Shown here: piece after piece, positions 13,564-21,716 of the stretch
Layout of the letters: each line of letters opens with the position of its first letter
Position numbering within the stretch: position 1 is the first letter of the stretch
Origin: Candidatus Methanoplasma sp.
GTDB taxonomy: Archaea > Thermoplasmatota > Thermoplasmata > Methanomassiliicoccales > Methanomethylophilaceae
Assembly: GCA_031256615.1 (NCBI GenBank)
Contig: JAIRQG010000019.1
Coordinates: 1 to 29,073 of the forward strand
Length of the DNA stretch: 29,073 bases
Direction: 5' to 3'
Made by a program: the position numbers and the translations under genes
The notes under the pieces: generated by a model
What the model was told of the DNA's origin: nothing
What the model saw: the letters and a program-made list of their open reading frames with translations, nothing else
The model's database searches: none

Positions 13564-15165
13564 ATGTCGATAGAGAATTCGAAATCAACAACGGGTACAT
13601 CGATCCGTGTCAAGGATCCGTGTCCGATAAATGGAATGTGCCCCGTCTGTATAGAAGACTGCAATGTTCTCTGTGAGGTCGGAAAGGGGGCGCTCAGAGG
13701 AAGAGAGGTCCTTTACCCCAGCCCGGAACACTTTGGGAAATCCACCGCTGCCTCGAACAAGGATTATTTGCTCGACTGGTCCCATTTCCAGATAATGGCA
13801 GAGCTCATCGGTGCGAAAGGCATCGAGCCCAGTCCCGATGTGGCGTTCTTCGAGAATGTCAATATCGCTACCGCTGTAGGAACAAAGGGAAAGAACCCGA
13901 TAAGCATGAAACTGCCTTTCCACATCGCAGGCCTCGGCTCAACCGCTGTGGCAAAGAGCAACTGGAGGGAGCTTGCGTGCGGAGCGGCGATGGCAGGGGT
14001 CTGTGAGGTCATCGGAGAGAACGTCTGCGGGATGGACCCCGAAGCGGTATATTCCAACGGAAAGGTTCAGTCCTCGCCGGACATGGCCTTCCGCGTAAAA
14101 TCTTACATGGACTTCTGGGACGGCAAGAACGGCCGGATCGTACTGCAGACAAACGTCGAGGACACCCGCGGCGGCGCAGACGAATACGGAATATCAAAGC
14201 TGAATGTTGAAGTGATCGAGAGGAAGTGGGGGCAGGGAGCGAAGGCTATCGGCGGAGAAGTAAGGCTCGGCACGCTTGAAAGGGCGCTCGAGCTCAAGTC
14301 TCGCGGTTACATCGTAATGCCTGACCCGGAAGACCCGGAGGTGCGGGCGGCATTCAAAGCAGGTGTCTTCAAAACATTTGAGAGACACAGCCGTGTCGGG
14401 TTCCCTGATGAACAATCCTTCCTTGAGGATATCGATAATCTGAGACAGAAAGGCGTGAAGAACGTTTTCCTTAAGACTGGAGCGTACAAACCGGAAGTTG
14501 TGGCGTTCACAATGAGATGCGCTTCCAAGGCAAAGATAGATCTTCTGACCTTTGACGCCGCAGGCGGAGGGACCGGCATGTCCCCTGTCAGCCACATGAA
14601 TGAGCTCAGTTCTCCGGGAATATGGCTTTTCAGCCAAGTTATGGCATGTGCAAGAGAACTCAAACTGCAGGGAAGGTTCGTTCCGGACCTTTCGTTCGCA
14701 GGCGGGTTCATCAACGAGACCCAGGCGTATAAAGCGTTCGCTTTGTCCGACATGGGCGACGGGCCGATCGTGAAGTCTGTTGCCATGGCAAGAGGGCCGA
14801 TAACAGCAGCGGTGAAAGGAAAGCACTTCGCGGAACTTGCCGCAAAAGGACAGCTGCCGTCATCCTTCGTGGAACAGTACGGAAGCGACCCGACCAAGTT
14901 CTTCATCGGCGCACTCGGGCTGCAGGAAAAGTTCTCAGGCAAGAAGATCGGCACCGACATCCCGTGGGGAGCGGTCGGCCTGTACACCTACTTCCACGAC
15001 AGATTGGGAGAGGGGCTCAAGCAGCTCATGGCAGGCACCCGCAAGTTCAAGCTCGAATGCATTGAGAACGAGGACATCGTTACTCTGTCGGAGTATGCAA
15101 GCAAGGTCTCCGGCGTGGAGACCCTTGACGCAAGGGCCAACAGAGTAATGAAGGCGCTTCTCTGA
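13564..15165 (+). CDS. FMN-binding glutamate synthase-like protein with N-terminal five-Cys motif
   Basis: The 533-aa protein has the FMN barrel of the glutamate synthase large subunit (about 150-470; AAGGGTGMSPVSHM binds the phosphate region, SFAGGFIN follows), but no glutaminase domain and no GltB-type C-terminal cysteine cluster. Instead residues 20-37 read C-x5-C-x2-C-x3-C-x3-C and are followed by RGREVLYP, suggesting an iron-sulfur or zinc site. Start ATG 13564 is preferred for its AGAGG and TATA spacing. Archaeal proteins of this kind are usually labelled glutamate synthase; whether this one makes glutamate, or is a methylamine-type amide synthase or another flavin enzyme, is open. A hairpin terminator follows. 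Confidence 0.85.
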   Translation: MSIENSKSTTGTSIRVKDPCPINGMCPVCIEDCNVLCEVGKGALRGREVLYPSPEHFGKSTAASNKDYLLDWSHFQIMAELIGAKGIEPSPDVAFFENVNIATAVGTKGKNPISMKLPFHIAGLGSTAVAKSNWRELACGAAMAGVCEVIGENVCGMDPEAVYSNGKVQSSPDMAFRVKSYMDFWDGKNGRIVLQTNVEDTRGGADEYGISKLNVEVIERKWGQGAKAIGGEVRLGTLERALELKSRGYIVMPDPEDPEVRAAFKAGVFKTFERHSRVGFPDEQSFLEDIDNLRQKGVKNVFLKTGAYKPEVVAFTMRCASKAKIDLLTFDAAGGGTGMSPVSHMNELSSPGIWLFSQVMACARELKLQGRFVPDLSFAGGFINETQAYKAFALSDMGDGPIVKSVAMARGPITAAVKGKHFAELAAKGQLPSSFVEQYGSDPTKFFIGALGLQEKFSGKKIGTDIPWGAVGLYTYFHDRLGEGLKQLMAGTRKFKLECIENEDIVTLSEYASKVSGVETLDARANRVMKALL

Positions 15166-15175
15166 AACTTCAAAA

Positions 15176-15195
15176 GGGCCTCACGGCCCATTTTT
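15176..15195 (+). terminator. Hairpin and T-run after the glutamate synthase-like gene
   Basis: GGGCC (15176-15180), loop TCAC, GGCCC (15185-15189), then ATTTTT. It lies 11 nt after the stop codon. Confidence 0.7.
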
Positions 15196-15274
15196 CATTT
15201 AAATTCGTTCTCATTCAACATTCGCAGCAGTCGGATGCAAAATATTCTATTGGTGGAAGAGGATTATTACGACT

Positions 15275-15988
15275 ATGATAACAATAATCGGGACCGGGCA
15301 CGTTTTCAAAATAGCCGATCAGGTCTCCTTCATTGTGAAATACACCTGGCCAGACGCGGTCCTTGTTGAGCTGGACGAGAGAAGATACACCGCGCTGACG
15401 AATGATACGGGGGAGAAGAAGACATCGGAGAGTTCTTCGAAGCTGTACCGCGAATCCGCAGAGTATCAGAACAAGATATCGGAAAAGAACGGAGCCAAGC
15501 CAGGAGGGGAATTGCTCGCGGCGATCCTGGCCGGAAAGGTCATCGGCGCGGAAATAATATGCATCGACAAAGATGCCGAACAGACCATGAAAGAGGTCGA
15601 AGAGGGTATGTCGTCCATCGAGAGGGCCAGATATACTCTTTCTCCTCTAACGGACCGCTTGTCTGGAAGGGATAAGATAAACGTGGCGCACAGCGGTTTT
15701 GTCGCCGATGAGGAAACGTACGTAAGAAAAATGCGCAAAAGATTCCCGACGCTGGTAGAGAAACTGATCGATGAAAGGAACGCCTATATGGCTGAGAAGA
15801 TCAAAGAGGCATCGGAAAAATACAAGAACATGGTTGTCGTGGTGGGAGATGCACACGTCAGAGGAATATGCGAACTGTTGAACAGCATGGATATCTACAA
15901 GATCAGGCTGGCGGAAATGATGGATCAAGAAAGCATGAATAGGATCAAATCTCACATCTGGAACAGGAAATCGGAGGAGCCGCTATGA
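15275..15988 (+). CDS. TraB/PrgY-family protein
   Basis: A 237-aa protein of COG1916. The family's conserved points are visible: GTGHV at the start, VLVELDERRY (about 34-43), the GGELLAA segment (about 78-84), ICIDKDAEQT, LIDERNAYMAEKI and a final VVVVGDAHVRGI. The conserved His and Glu residues in GTGHV and VELDE resemble a metal-dependent hydrolase (Tiki/TraB fold). Members are usually membrane-linked, but this copy lacks the C-terminal membrane part and appears soluble. ATG 15275 lies about 30 bp after AAAATATTC, so it may be leaderless. It overlaps thyX by ATGA. Substrate is unknown. Confidence 0.85.
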   Translation: MITIIGTGHVFKIADQVSFIVKYTWPDAVLVELDERRYTALTNDTGEKKTSESSSKLYRESAEYQNKISEKNGAKPGGELLAAILAGKVIGAEIICIDKDAEQTMKEVEEGMSSIERARYTLSPLTDRLSGRDKINVAHSGFVADEETYVRKMRKRFPTLVEKLIDERNAYMAEKIKEASEKYKNMVVVVGDAHVRGICELLNSMDIYKIRLAEMMDQESMNRIKSHIWNRKSEEPL

Positions 15989-16665
15989 ACGTAAGACTCC
16001 TGGCATACACACAGAATGCCGATGCCATATGCGCCGCGGCGGGAAGATCTTGTTATTCTGAAAAACCCTCGGCAGACCTTTTAGATATGAAGGACCGGGA
16101 AAAGGCTCTTGCAAAAATAGGCGGTATGGGGCATCACTCGGTGGTGGAGCACGCGGTGTTCACATTTTCTGTGGAAGGGGTCTCCAGAGCTCTCACCCAT
16201 CAGCTGGTAAGACACAGGATGGCATCTTTCTCACAACAGAGCCAGAGATATGTATCGCTGAAGGAACCGACATATGTTGTTCCGAAAACGGTCAAAGCGG
16301 ATCCGAAATCTCTTGCGCTGTATGAAGAGACAATGAAGGCGATATGGGATGCATACGGAAAACTTGCGGAAACGATACCGGCGGAGGATGCAAGATATCT
16401 CCTTCCCAATGGGTGCACGACCAACATAACGATAACGATGAATGCAAGGGAACTGCACCATTTCTTCTCGCTTAGATGCTGCGAACGCGCCCAGTGGGAG
16501 ATAAGAGAGATGGCGGAAAGGATGCTGGCACTTTGCAACGAAGTGTCTCCGATCATATTCAAGGATGCCGGGCCTCCGTGTATGAGAGGGCCCTGCCCAG
16601 AAGGAAATCTGTCATGCGGAAATCCTCGCAAGTCAACAAAGCTTTTAAATAAGGAATCCACCTAA
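15985..16665 (+). CDS. thyX: Flavin-dependent thymidylate synthase ThyX
   Basis: ThyX methylates dUMP to dTMP with methylene-tetrahydropterin and FAD. The 226-aa sequence has the signature RHR-x7-S: Arg76-His77-Arg78 through Ser86, the last acting on dUMP. GGMGHHSVVEHAVFTF (46-61) precedes it and LLPNGCTTNITITMNAREL is the usual dUMP-binding strand. The C-terminus has extra cysteines (PPCMRGPCPEGNLSCG) beyond the core. It overlaps the TraB-like gene by 4 nt. The S17e promoter lies in its last codons. No ThyA is present here. Confidence 0.95.
   Translation: MNVRLLAYTQNADAICAAAGRSCYSEKPSADLLDMKDREKALAKIGGMGHHSVVEHAVFTFSVEGVSRALTHQLVRHRMASFSQQSQRYVSLKEPTYVVPKTVKADPKSLALYEETMKAIWDAYGKLAETIPAEDARYLLPNGCTTNITITMNARELHHFFSLRCCERAQWEIREMAERMLALCNEVSPIIFKDAGPPCMRGPCPEGNLSCGNPRKSTKLLNKEST
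16643..16650 (+). promoter_or_regulatory. TATA box for rps17e inside thyX
   Basis: TTTTAAAT is centred about 27 bp before 16673. The transcript would have a short leader including GGTGA (16679-16683) before ATG 16690. Thus S17e can be expressed apart from thyX. Confidence 0.6.
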
Positions 16666-16689
16666 TCGGGTTCACTATCGGTGAAAAAA

Positions 16690-16881
16690 ATGGGAAGAAT
16701 AAGGCCCACATACATCAAAAGAGTCTCCATCGAGCTTCTCAATAAATACCCTCAGGCATTCAACAGGGACTTTGAGAACAACAAAGAGATGGTCAACAAC
16801 CTCACAGACGTTTACTCTGTGAAAATGAGAAACAGGATAGCCGGATACATAACGCGTTATATGTCTCGCCCGGAAATCTGA
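16690..16881 (+). CDS. rps17e: Small ribosomal subunit protein S17e
   Basis: The archaeal/eukaryotic S17e, 63 aa from ATG 16690 (MGRIRPTYIKRVSIELL). The sequence follows the family throughout, with DFENNKEMVNNLTDVYS and the terminal KMRNRIAGYITR. A GTG at 16681 is in frame but is part of the ribosome site, and family members start at MGRI. A T-run (16902-16906) downstream may end transcription before the tRNA-Arg gene. Confidence 0.97.
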   Translation: MGRIRPTYIKRVSIELLNKYPQAFNRDFENNKEMVNNLTDVYSVKMRNRIAGYITRYMSRPEI

Positions 16882-16920
16882 AACCATTTAACAACAGTCT
16901 GTTTTTCCGCGCAACAATCT

Positions 16921-16994
16921 GCCCGCGTGGGGTAGTCTGGATATCCTGTGAGATTGCGGATCTCTTGACCCGGATTCGAATTCCGGCGCGGGCA
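16921..16994 (+). tRNA. tRNA-Arg, anticodon GCG
   Basis: The acceptor arms GCCCGCG and CGCGGGC pair perfectly. The anticodon loop TTGCGGA (16954-16960) gives anticodon GCG at 16956-16958, which reads CGC and CGT. The T arm is CCGGA-TTCGAAT-TCCGG. The D arm has the usual Arg A20 after GG. The stem TGAGA/TCTCT has a T-T clash at 27-43. The last base of the tRNA, A16994, is followed by CC but not a full CCA, so CCA must be added. A TATA-like ATTTAAC lies at 16887-16893. It is 3 nt from the rqcH stop on the other strand. Confidence 0.88.
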
Positions 16995-16997
16995 CCT

Positions 16998-18932
16998 TCA
17001 TTGTTTCTCCGGTTCATCTTTCCATACGCGTCTCGCGATCTCAACATCGCCGGGAGGCAGTATTCTGGACACTTCTTCTTCCGGTACGCGGAAGTCCTTC
17101 GCTATTTCTCCGGCCTTTCTTCCGCTCTTTCCTCTTCCCGGATTCAGTATAATGTACCTCTCGGAATCTTTGAAGAGCTCGACAGGTCCGCACATTACTT
17201 TCCTTGTACCCTGATATGTGATCTCTCCGATCCCCAGTTCCATCTTCAGATGGTGTTCGTAGTTCCTTTTTCCTCTTACTATGAATGCTCCTCTGGGAAC
17301 GAACTCTCCGGGGTTCGGGGTCTTGCTGACCTGATCGGGATAGGCCCAGAACGCTGCGCCTTCCGTAAGCGCCGCCACCCACGCCTTTGACTGTGTCAAA
17401 GCAAAGGCGCACGCTTCTCTCAGTTCATCCGGAGTAGCCGTGAAACCGTCCTTCAGGACCACTGAGGGGGCGCCGTGGACCTCTGCGTGAACGAAGACAT
17501 CCTTCTCTTTCAGATGTTTTTTCACGACACTGTCATTAGAATGGGCATCCCTTCCGGCGATGACAAGTTTGCCGGAAGAAGTGATGAACCATTTGTATCT
17601 CTCGAACCAGAATTGTTTAGTAGGTTGGGCTTTGCTCATTGCGAGCGCTTTTGCTTTATCGACCCCTTTCTGTTTCTTCTCAAGTTCTGCAATACTTTCT
17701 TTCAGCGCACCCTCGGCCCTCTTGGCCTTTTCCGAGATGTCCTTGCTTTTTTGGTATATGTCGGAGGCGTTGGCGTCTATGCCTTTGGTGTAGTCAAGAG
17801 TAACTTTCAGATCAGATATGTTCGCTGTGACGATGTTCTTTGAAGGGTCGATACCCGTTACGAACGATATCTTCATGGCTCCTTCCGTAAGTTTCTCCCA
17901 TGTGAGTTCTTTTGATTTCTGCCCGAGGACGGCAAGCAGTTCGGTAACTTTCTGATATTCCGCATACAGCGCATCGGCTCTGTTCTTGAGGTCCTCTGAT
18001 TCCATCTTGTACTCGTCGACCGTCTCTGTCTGTTTCTGTATCCTTTTCTTAAGTTTCTCCGTTTCCGGGTCGACGTATATCTCTTCTTCTGTCTGGCCGA
18101 TCTCTTTCAGAAGCTCATCTATCGCCAGCGACATGCTCTGGACCTGCTGTGGCTCCGCATCCTCATATATCAGCAGATTCACCGGAGCAACGTCAGCTAT
18201 CGCTCCGTCCTTCCGGAATATGGTAGGCTCGCTGCTCTGGATGACGCGTTCTACTATCTCTCTGAGAGAAGAGTACATTCTGCTCAGAGATCCGTCATCC
18301 ACTTCTTGGGACGGTGTGTTCTTGGCGACATTCGTTCTTTTGCAGATCTCCTCCGAATATTGGCCGCCGAGATTGACCACGGTCGCAAGTGTCCTGACGG
18401 TATCCGATCCGGAAGAGCGGAACGTATCCCTGAATTCTTCAAATGAGGATGTGATCGGGTCGAATCTGCTTTTCGGCATTATGTAATCTTCGCCAGGGCG
18501 GGTGGAACGGTCCTTCCACGTCTTGTGCGTGAGACAGTTGACTATCTTGCCGTCCAGCACGAGCAGCACGTTCCCTCCTCCGAACATCTCGAATATCAGT
18601 TCGTACTGCGCATCGGATTTGAAGACCTCTGTCACCGTTATCCTGTCGAAACCGACCTGGACGGTCTTTCCTATCTTTGCGTTCGTGATGTATTTCCTTA
18701 AGAATGTTGCAAATGATGTGGGGGTCTCCGGCGTCTCCGGGCGATTAGGCGCCAGGTACAGCCATTTCTTGTCCTTGAAGAACAGCTCCCTCTTGCCGTC
18801 TCCCTGCACGTTGAGACGGAAAAGAACGTTTCCAGCACCCCAATGGAATATCTTATCGATATGCGCTCCCTCCAGCGATGCCATCTCCGAAACGATGGAG
18901 CGGACATCAAAGGAGCTCATCTCCTTCTTCAT
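16998..18932 (-). CDS. rqcH: RqcH/NEMF-family ribosome quality-control protein
   Basis: A 644-aa protein of the Rqc2/NEMF/RqcH family, which binds 60S/50S subunits carrying stalled peptides and recruits tRNA. The NFACT-N domain covers about 1-270 (FDVRSIVSEMASLEGAHIDK at the start, LGGQYSEEIC near 190), followed by a long coiled coil (about 275-430) and the NFACT-R domain, with FERYKWFITSSGKLVIAGRD, then VFVHAEVHGAPSVV. The C-terminal basic segment follows. Start ATG 18932 has a TATA element 26 bp upstream (AACTTTATCT, 18958-18967), so a leaderless mRNA is likely. The bacterial label of fibronectin-binding protein is misleading here. Alanine tailing in this clade is inference. Confidence 0.94.
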   Translation of the reverse strand: MKKEMSSFDVRSIVSEMASLEGAHIDKIFHWGAGNVLFRLNVQGDGKRELFFKDKKWLYLAPNRPETPETPTSFATFLRKYITNAKIGKTVQVGFDRITVTEVFKSDAQYELIFEMFGGGNVLLVLDGKIVNCLTHKTWKDRSTRPGEDYIMPKSRFDPITSSFEEFRDTFRSSGSDTVRTLATVVNLGGQYSEEICKRTNVAKNTPSQEVDDGSLSRMYSSLREIVERVIQSSEPTIFRKDGAIADVAPVNLLIYEDAEPQQVQSMSLAIDELLKEIGQTEEEIYVDPETEKLKKRIQKQTETVDEYKMESEDLKNRADALYAEYQKVTELLAVLGQKSKELTWEKLTEGAMKISFVTGIDPSKNIVTANISDLKVTLDYTKGIDANASDIYQKSKDISEKAKRAEGALKESIAELEKKQKGVDKAKALAMSKAQPTKQFWFERYKWFITSSGKLVIAGRDAHSNDSVVKKHLKEKDVFVHAEVHGAPSVVLKDGFTATPDELREACAFALTQSKAWVAALTEGAAFWAYPDQVSKTPNPGEFVPRGAFIVRGKRNYEHHLKMELGIGEITYQGTRKVMCGPVELFKDSERYIILNPGRGKSGRKAGEIAKDFRVPEEEVSRILPPGDVEIARRVWKDEPEKQ

Positions 18933-19061
18933 GGGAGTATGTTATGTAAGTAATGAAGATAAAGTTTCTTTAGCACAGCGGATGACGCCCAGCTGCAGTA
19001 TCTCGGATCTCCGATCCCTTCAATGGTCTTCGAAAGCCACCCTCATCTTGGCTCCAGAAAA

Positions 19062-19069
19062 CTTTATAA
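19062..19069 (+). promoter_or_regulatory. TATA box for tRNA-Thr
   Basis: CTTTATAA is centred about 30 bp before tRNA base 1 (19096), consistent with archaeal tRNA promoters. Confidence 0.6.
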
Positions 19070-19095
19070 CAATATCCTCCTTGACTAGTCCATAC

Positions 19096-19170
19096 GCCGC
19101 TGTGGCTAAGGGGTATAGCGACGCCTTGGTAAGGCGTAGGTCGTGGGTTCGATTCCCATCAGCGGCTCCA
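19096..19170 (+). tRNA. tRNA-Thr, anticodon GGT
   Basis: Acceptor arms GCCGCTG and CAGCGGC pair; discriminator T19167 and encoded CCA follow. Anticodon loop TTGGTAA (19126-19132), flanked by ACGCC/GGCGT, gives GGT at 19128-19130 (Thr, ACC and ACT). The T arm is GTGGG-TTCGATT-CCCAT. A run of seven T lies downstream. Confidence 0.95.
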
Positions 19171-19174
19171 TAAC

Positions 19175-19181
19175 TTTTTTT
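19175..19181 (+). terminator. Oligo-T terminator of tRNA-Thr
   Basis: Seven consecutive T, 5 nt after CCA, as in archaeal intrinsic termination. Confidence 0.6.
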
Positions 19182-19310
19182 CTGTCAGGCCCTGTGTTGG
19201 GTCAATGTTTCTTCGCGACCGAAAAGTTTGTTAGACTTATAGGACGATACGTACATGAAAACGACAACACTCATGAAAAATGAAGCGGGACTTTCGAAGA
19301 AAGGGGTGGG

Positions 19311-20417
19311 ATGCCTACGTTGAAAAAAGTCGTATCTGTCATTTTGGTCTGCCTGGTCGCGCTGACTGGAGGCTACATCGCGCTCACGATGGATGGCGGG
19401 CAAGTCAATGACCCCGAAAAAGAAACAATAGTAACAAAGAGCGGAGATCTAAGCATCCATTTCCTGGAGCTGGGCAATAAATACACAGGAGATTCCGTTT
19501 ATATCAATTACGGCGAGATCGACATCCTAATAGATGCGGGCTCAAGAACAAGTTCATCGGCGACAATAACGAACTACATCAACCAACACATACAAGACAA
19601 GAAAATAGAATATGTCATTGCGACGCACGCGCACCAAGATCACATTGCCGGGTTTTACAGTACAAAAACTACGACAGGAGTTCTTGATTCTTTTGAAATA
19701 GGGACGATCATCGACTACCCCCTGGCGAACAGCAAAGCTGACACTCGCGGCTATTATGAAGCGGCAAGGGACAAATTGGTCGCTGAAAGCGGAACCGTGC
19801 ATTACACTGCGCTGCAGTGCTATAAAGAAGAAGACGGTGCGCAGCGTGTATATGAGTTGGGTCCCGGCGTGACAATGGAGATCCTCTATCAAAAGTATTA
19901 TGTGGATAATTCCAGCGATGAGAACGATTATTCTGTTTGCATGAGAATAATACAGGATGGCAAACAGTACCTGTTCACAGGAGACCTGGAGGAACGCGGA
20001 GAAGCTGCACTTGTCGAATATTACAGAGAAAATCACGGCGGCTTAGGGCATTGCGTGCTTTTTAAAGGCGGACACCACGGCTCATCGACATCATCCAACC
20101 TGAAACTGCTGGAGGCCATTACTCCGGAGTATGTCATAGTCTGCACATGCGCAGGCACATCGGAATACTCACCCACCATTCCAAATCAGTTCCCCACACA
20201 GGCATTCATTGACAGGATCGCAGGATATACGGACAAGGTCTATGTCACCACACTGATAAAGGACTACAAAGGCAACAAATACGAGTCGCTCAACGGCAAT
20301 GTCATCTTTTCGGTCAAAGATGGGGAAATCGCCATTGTATGCAGCGGCGACGGCCGGGTACTGAAGGATACCGAATGGTTCAAAGAATACAGGAACGCTC
20401 CTGCAGTTTGGGCATAA
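19311..20417 (+). CDS. Exported ComEC-like metallo-beta-lactamase-fold hydrolase
   Basis: A 368-aa protein with an N-terminal membrane anchor or signal (residues 6-27) followed by an MBL-fold domain like the C-terminal domain of ComEC. The metal motif is THAHQDH (105-111; usually SHxHxDH); Asp225 in FTGDLE and the paired His in KGGHHGSS (253-259) complete the site. ComEC-type transport channels are absent, so it acts as a standalone enzyme outside the membrane, perhaps a nuclease or phosphodiesterase for uptake or defence. The start is not firm: ATG 19311 has only 3 nt after GGGGTG, and a TTG three codons on would also fit. It is flanked by tRNA-Thr and convergent with DUF1015. Confidence 0.85.
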   Translation: MPTLKKVVSVILVCLVALTGGYIALTMDGGQVNDPEKETIVTKSGDLSIHFLELGNKYTGDSVYINYGEIDILIDAGSRTSSSATITNYINQHIQDKKIEYVIATHAHQDHIAGFYSTKTTTGVLDSFEIGTIIDYPLANSKADTRGYYEAARDKLVAESGTVHYTALQCYKEEDGAQRVYELGPGVTMEILYQKYYVDNSSDENDYSVCMRIIQDGKQYLFTGDLEERGEAALVEYYRENHGGLGHCVLFKGGHHGSSTSSNLKLLEAITPEYVIVCTCAGTSEYSPTIPNQFPTQAFIDRIAGYTDKVYVTTLIKDYKGNKYESLNGNVIFSVKDGEIAIVCSGDGRVLKDTEWFKEYRNAPAVWA

Positions 20418-20456
20418 GCTTGAAAAGCCATGTGATGCGGCCCGAGATCGGACCGT

Positions 20457-21644
20457 TCATCTCATTTTATAAAACACAAAACCGGACCAGATCTTCGGGA
20501 AGAAGAAAGTAGTCTTCTTTGGCATCCTTATCCCATTCATTGAAAGGTACCATATTCTCTCAAGACTGGGTTCGTTAAGGACAATAGCTAGATCGAACTT
20601 CCCTTCTTGCATCATCTTCTTCACGTTGCGGAACTCGGCCTCATAGTTCACAATAGATCTGCCTTCGTCGTAGCCGTATATGCTCCTGAGGATCGCTTCC
20701 TGGACAACATATGTATCGATGCTGCAGAGTTCTAGATCTTCCTCATCATATTTTGCAAGGAAGCGCGTTCCGTCCTTGAACATGAGCCCCATCATCCAAT
20801 CCTTCAGTTCTGCCTCCATGTCATCCTCCGAAACCTCCTTGATCCTCATGGCCCCGGATATCAGGCGTTTTGCGTCTTCAACGCTCACATATGTGGAATT
20901 GACAAGCCTGTGCGTTGGCCAAATAACCAGCCCCTCATCCTTTGCGGATACCAGCGTCGCAAGGACGTAACCTTTTCTTTCATTGCTGAAGTTCTCCATG
21001 GAGTAGTTAAGGGCGGTCTCATACCGATGGTGGCCGTCCGCAATGAGCATTTTTTGGTTCTTCAGTTCAGAGGTTATCTGCTTCTGGATATCGGTGTCGC
21101 TTATGATGTGGAACCTGTGGTCCACGCCGCTGTCGTCCATGTATCTGTAGATGAGTTTAGCGGAGTTCGATATTTTTTTGTTCAATTCAGGGCTCAGTCC
21201 CTCGAATATCCCGAATATTGATTCAAGATGAGTCTCCATGTCCCTAAGGAGGTTAAGACGGTCTTCCTTCACTTTCGAGAATGTTTCTTCGTGGGGGATC
21301 ACGTTGCCTTTTTCGTAACTTTCCGTCTTAAGGATGCCCACCAGTCCCCTTCTTGTCTTCTTCACACCATGGTCGTTGAAGACCTGTTCGTAGAGGTAGA
21401 ATGAGTCCGGGTCCTGCTTAAGGCTCCCGTCGGACAGCATCCTTTCTAGCTTTTCTCTGGAACCTTTGTATCTCTTGTCAGTGTCGGGTTTCAGAGTAAG
21501 GTTGGTGACGTTATTCTCTTGGTCCTGAAGCACCTTAAGATATTCCTTTCCGATAACATCGTAAGGTGGAGAGATCCGGCCTTCTATGCTCTCGCCGCTC
21601 TTCAAAACCGGCCTGTATCCTGGGAATGGAAGAAAGGTTACCAT
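20457..21644 (-). CDS. DUF1015 family protein, candidate serine-pathway enzyme
   Basis: The 395-aa protein begins with the family's N-terminal segment (FPGYRPVLKSG, RISPPYDVI) and has the central LIADGHHRYETALNY at about 205, with paired His that could be catalytic. DUF1015 proteins (COG4198) occur next to serA and serC in Bacteroidetes, where a role in serine synthesis has been proposed; I recall this from gene-context and fitness work and do not rely on it. This organism has serA and a class V transaminase but no SerB in the window. TATA-like GATATAAG lies about 30 bp before ATG 21644. It is 72 bp after hypE in transcription order. Confidence 0.75.
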   Translation of the reverse strand: MVTFLPFPGYRPVLKSGESIEGRISPPYDVIGKEYLKVLQDQENNVTNLTLKPDTDKRYKGSREKLERMLSDGSLKQDPDSFYLYEQVFNDHGVKKTRRGLVGILKTESYEKGNVIPHEETFSKVKEDRLNLLRDMETHLESIFGIFEGLSPELNKKISNSAKLIYRYMDDSGVDHRFHIISDTDIQKQITSELKNQKMLIADGHHRYETALNYSMENFSNERKGYVLATLVSAKDEGLVIWPTHRLVNSTYVSVEDAKRLISGAMRIKEVSEDDMEAELKDWMMGLMFKDGTRFLAKYDEEDLELCSIDTYVVQEAILRSIYGYDEGRSIVNYEAEFRNVKKMMQEGKFDLAIVLNEPSLERIWYLSMNGIRMPKKTTFFFPKIWSGFVFYKMR

Positions 21645-21716
21645 TTAATTTCTGGACGGAGTTATGCTTTAAGCCTTATATCTCTTTCTGTAAAAAGTAT
21701 ATGATATAGGGAGAGG

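Noticed and set aside
16921..16994. Reading this tRNA as Ala (TGC)
   Set aside because: Shifting the loop by one base breaks the anticodon stem; GCG keeps the stem, T33 and the Arg-type A20.
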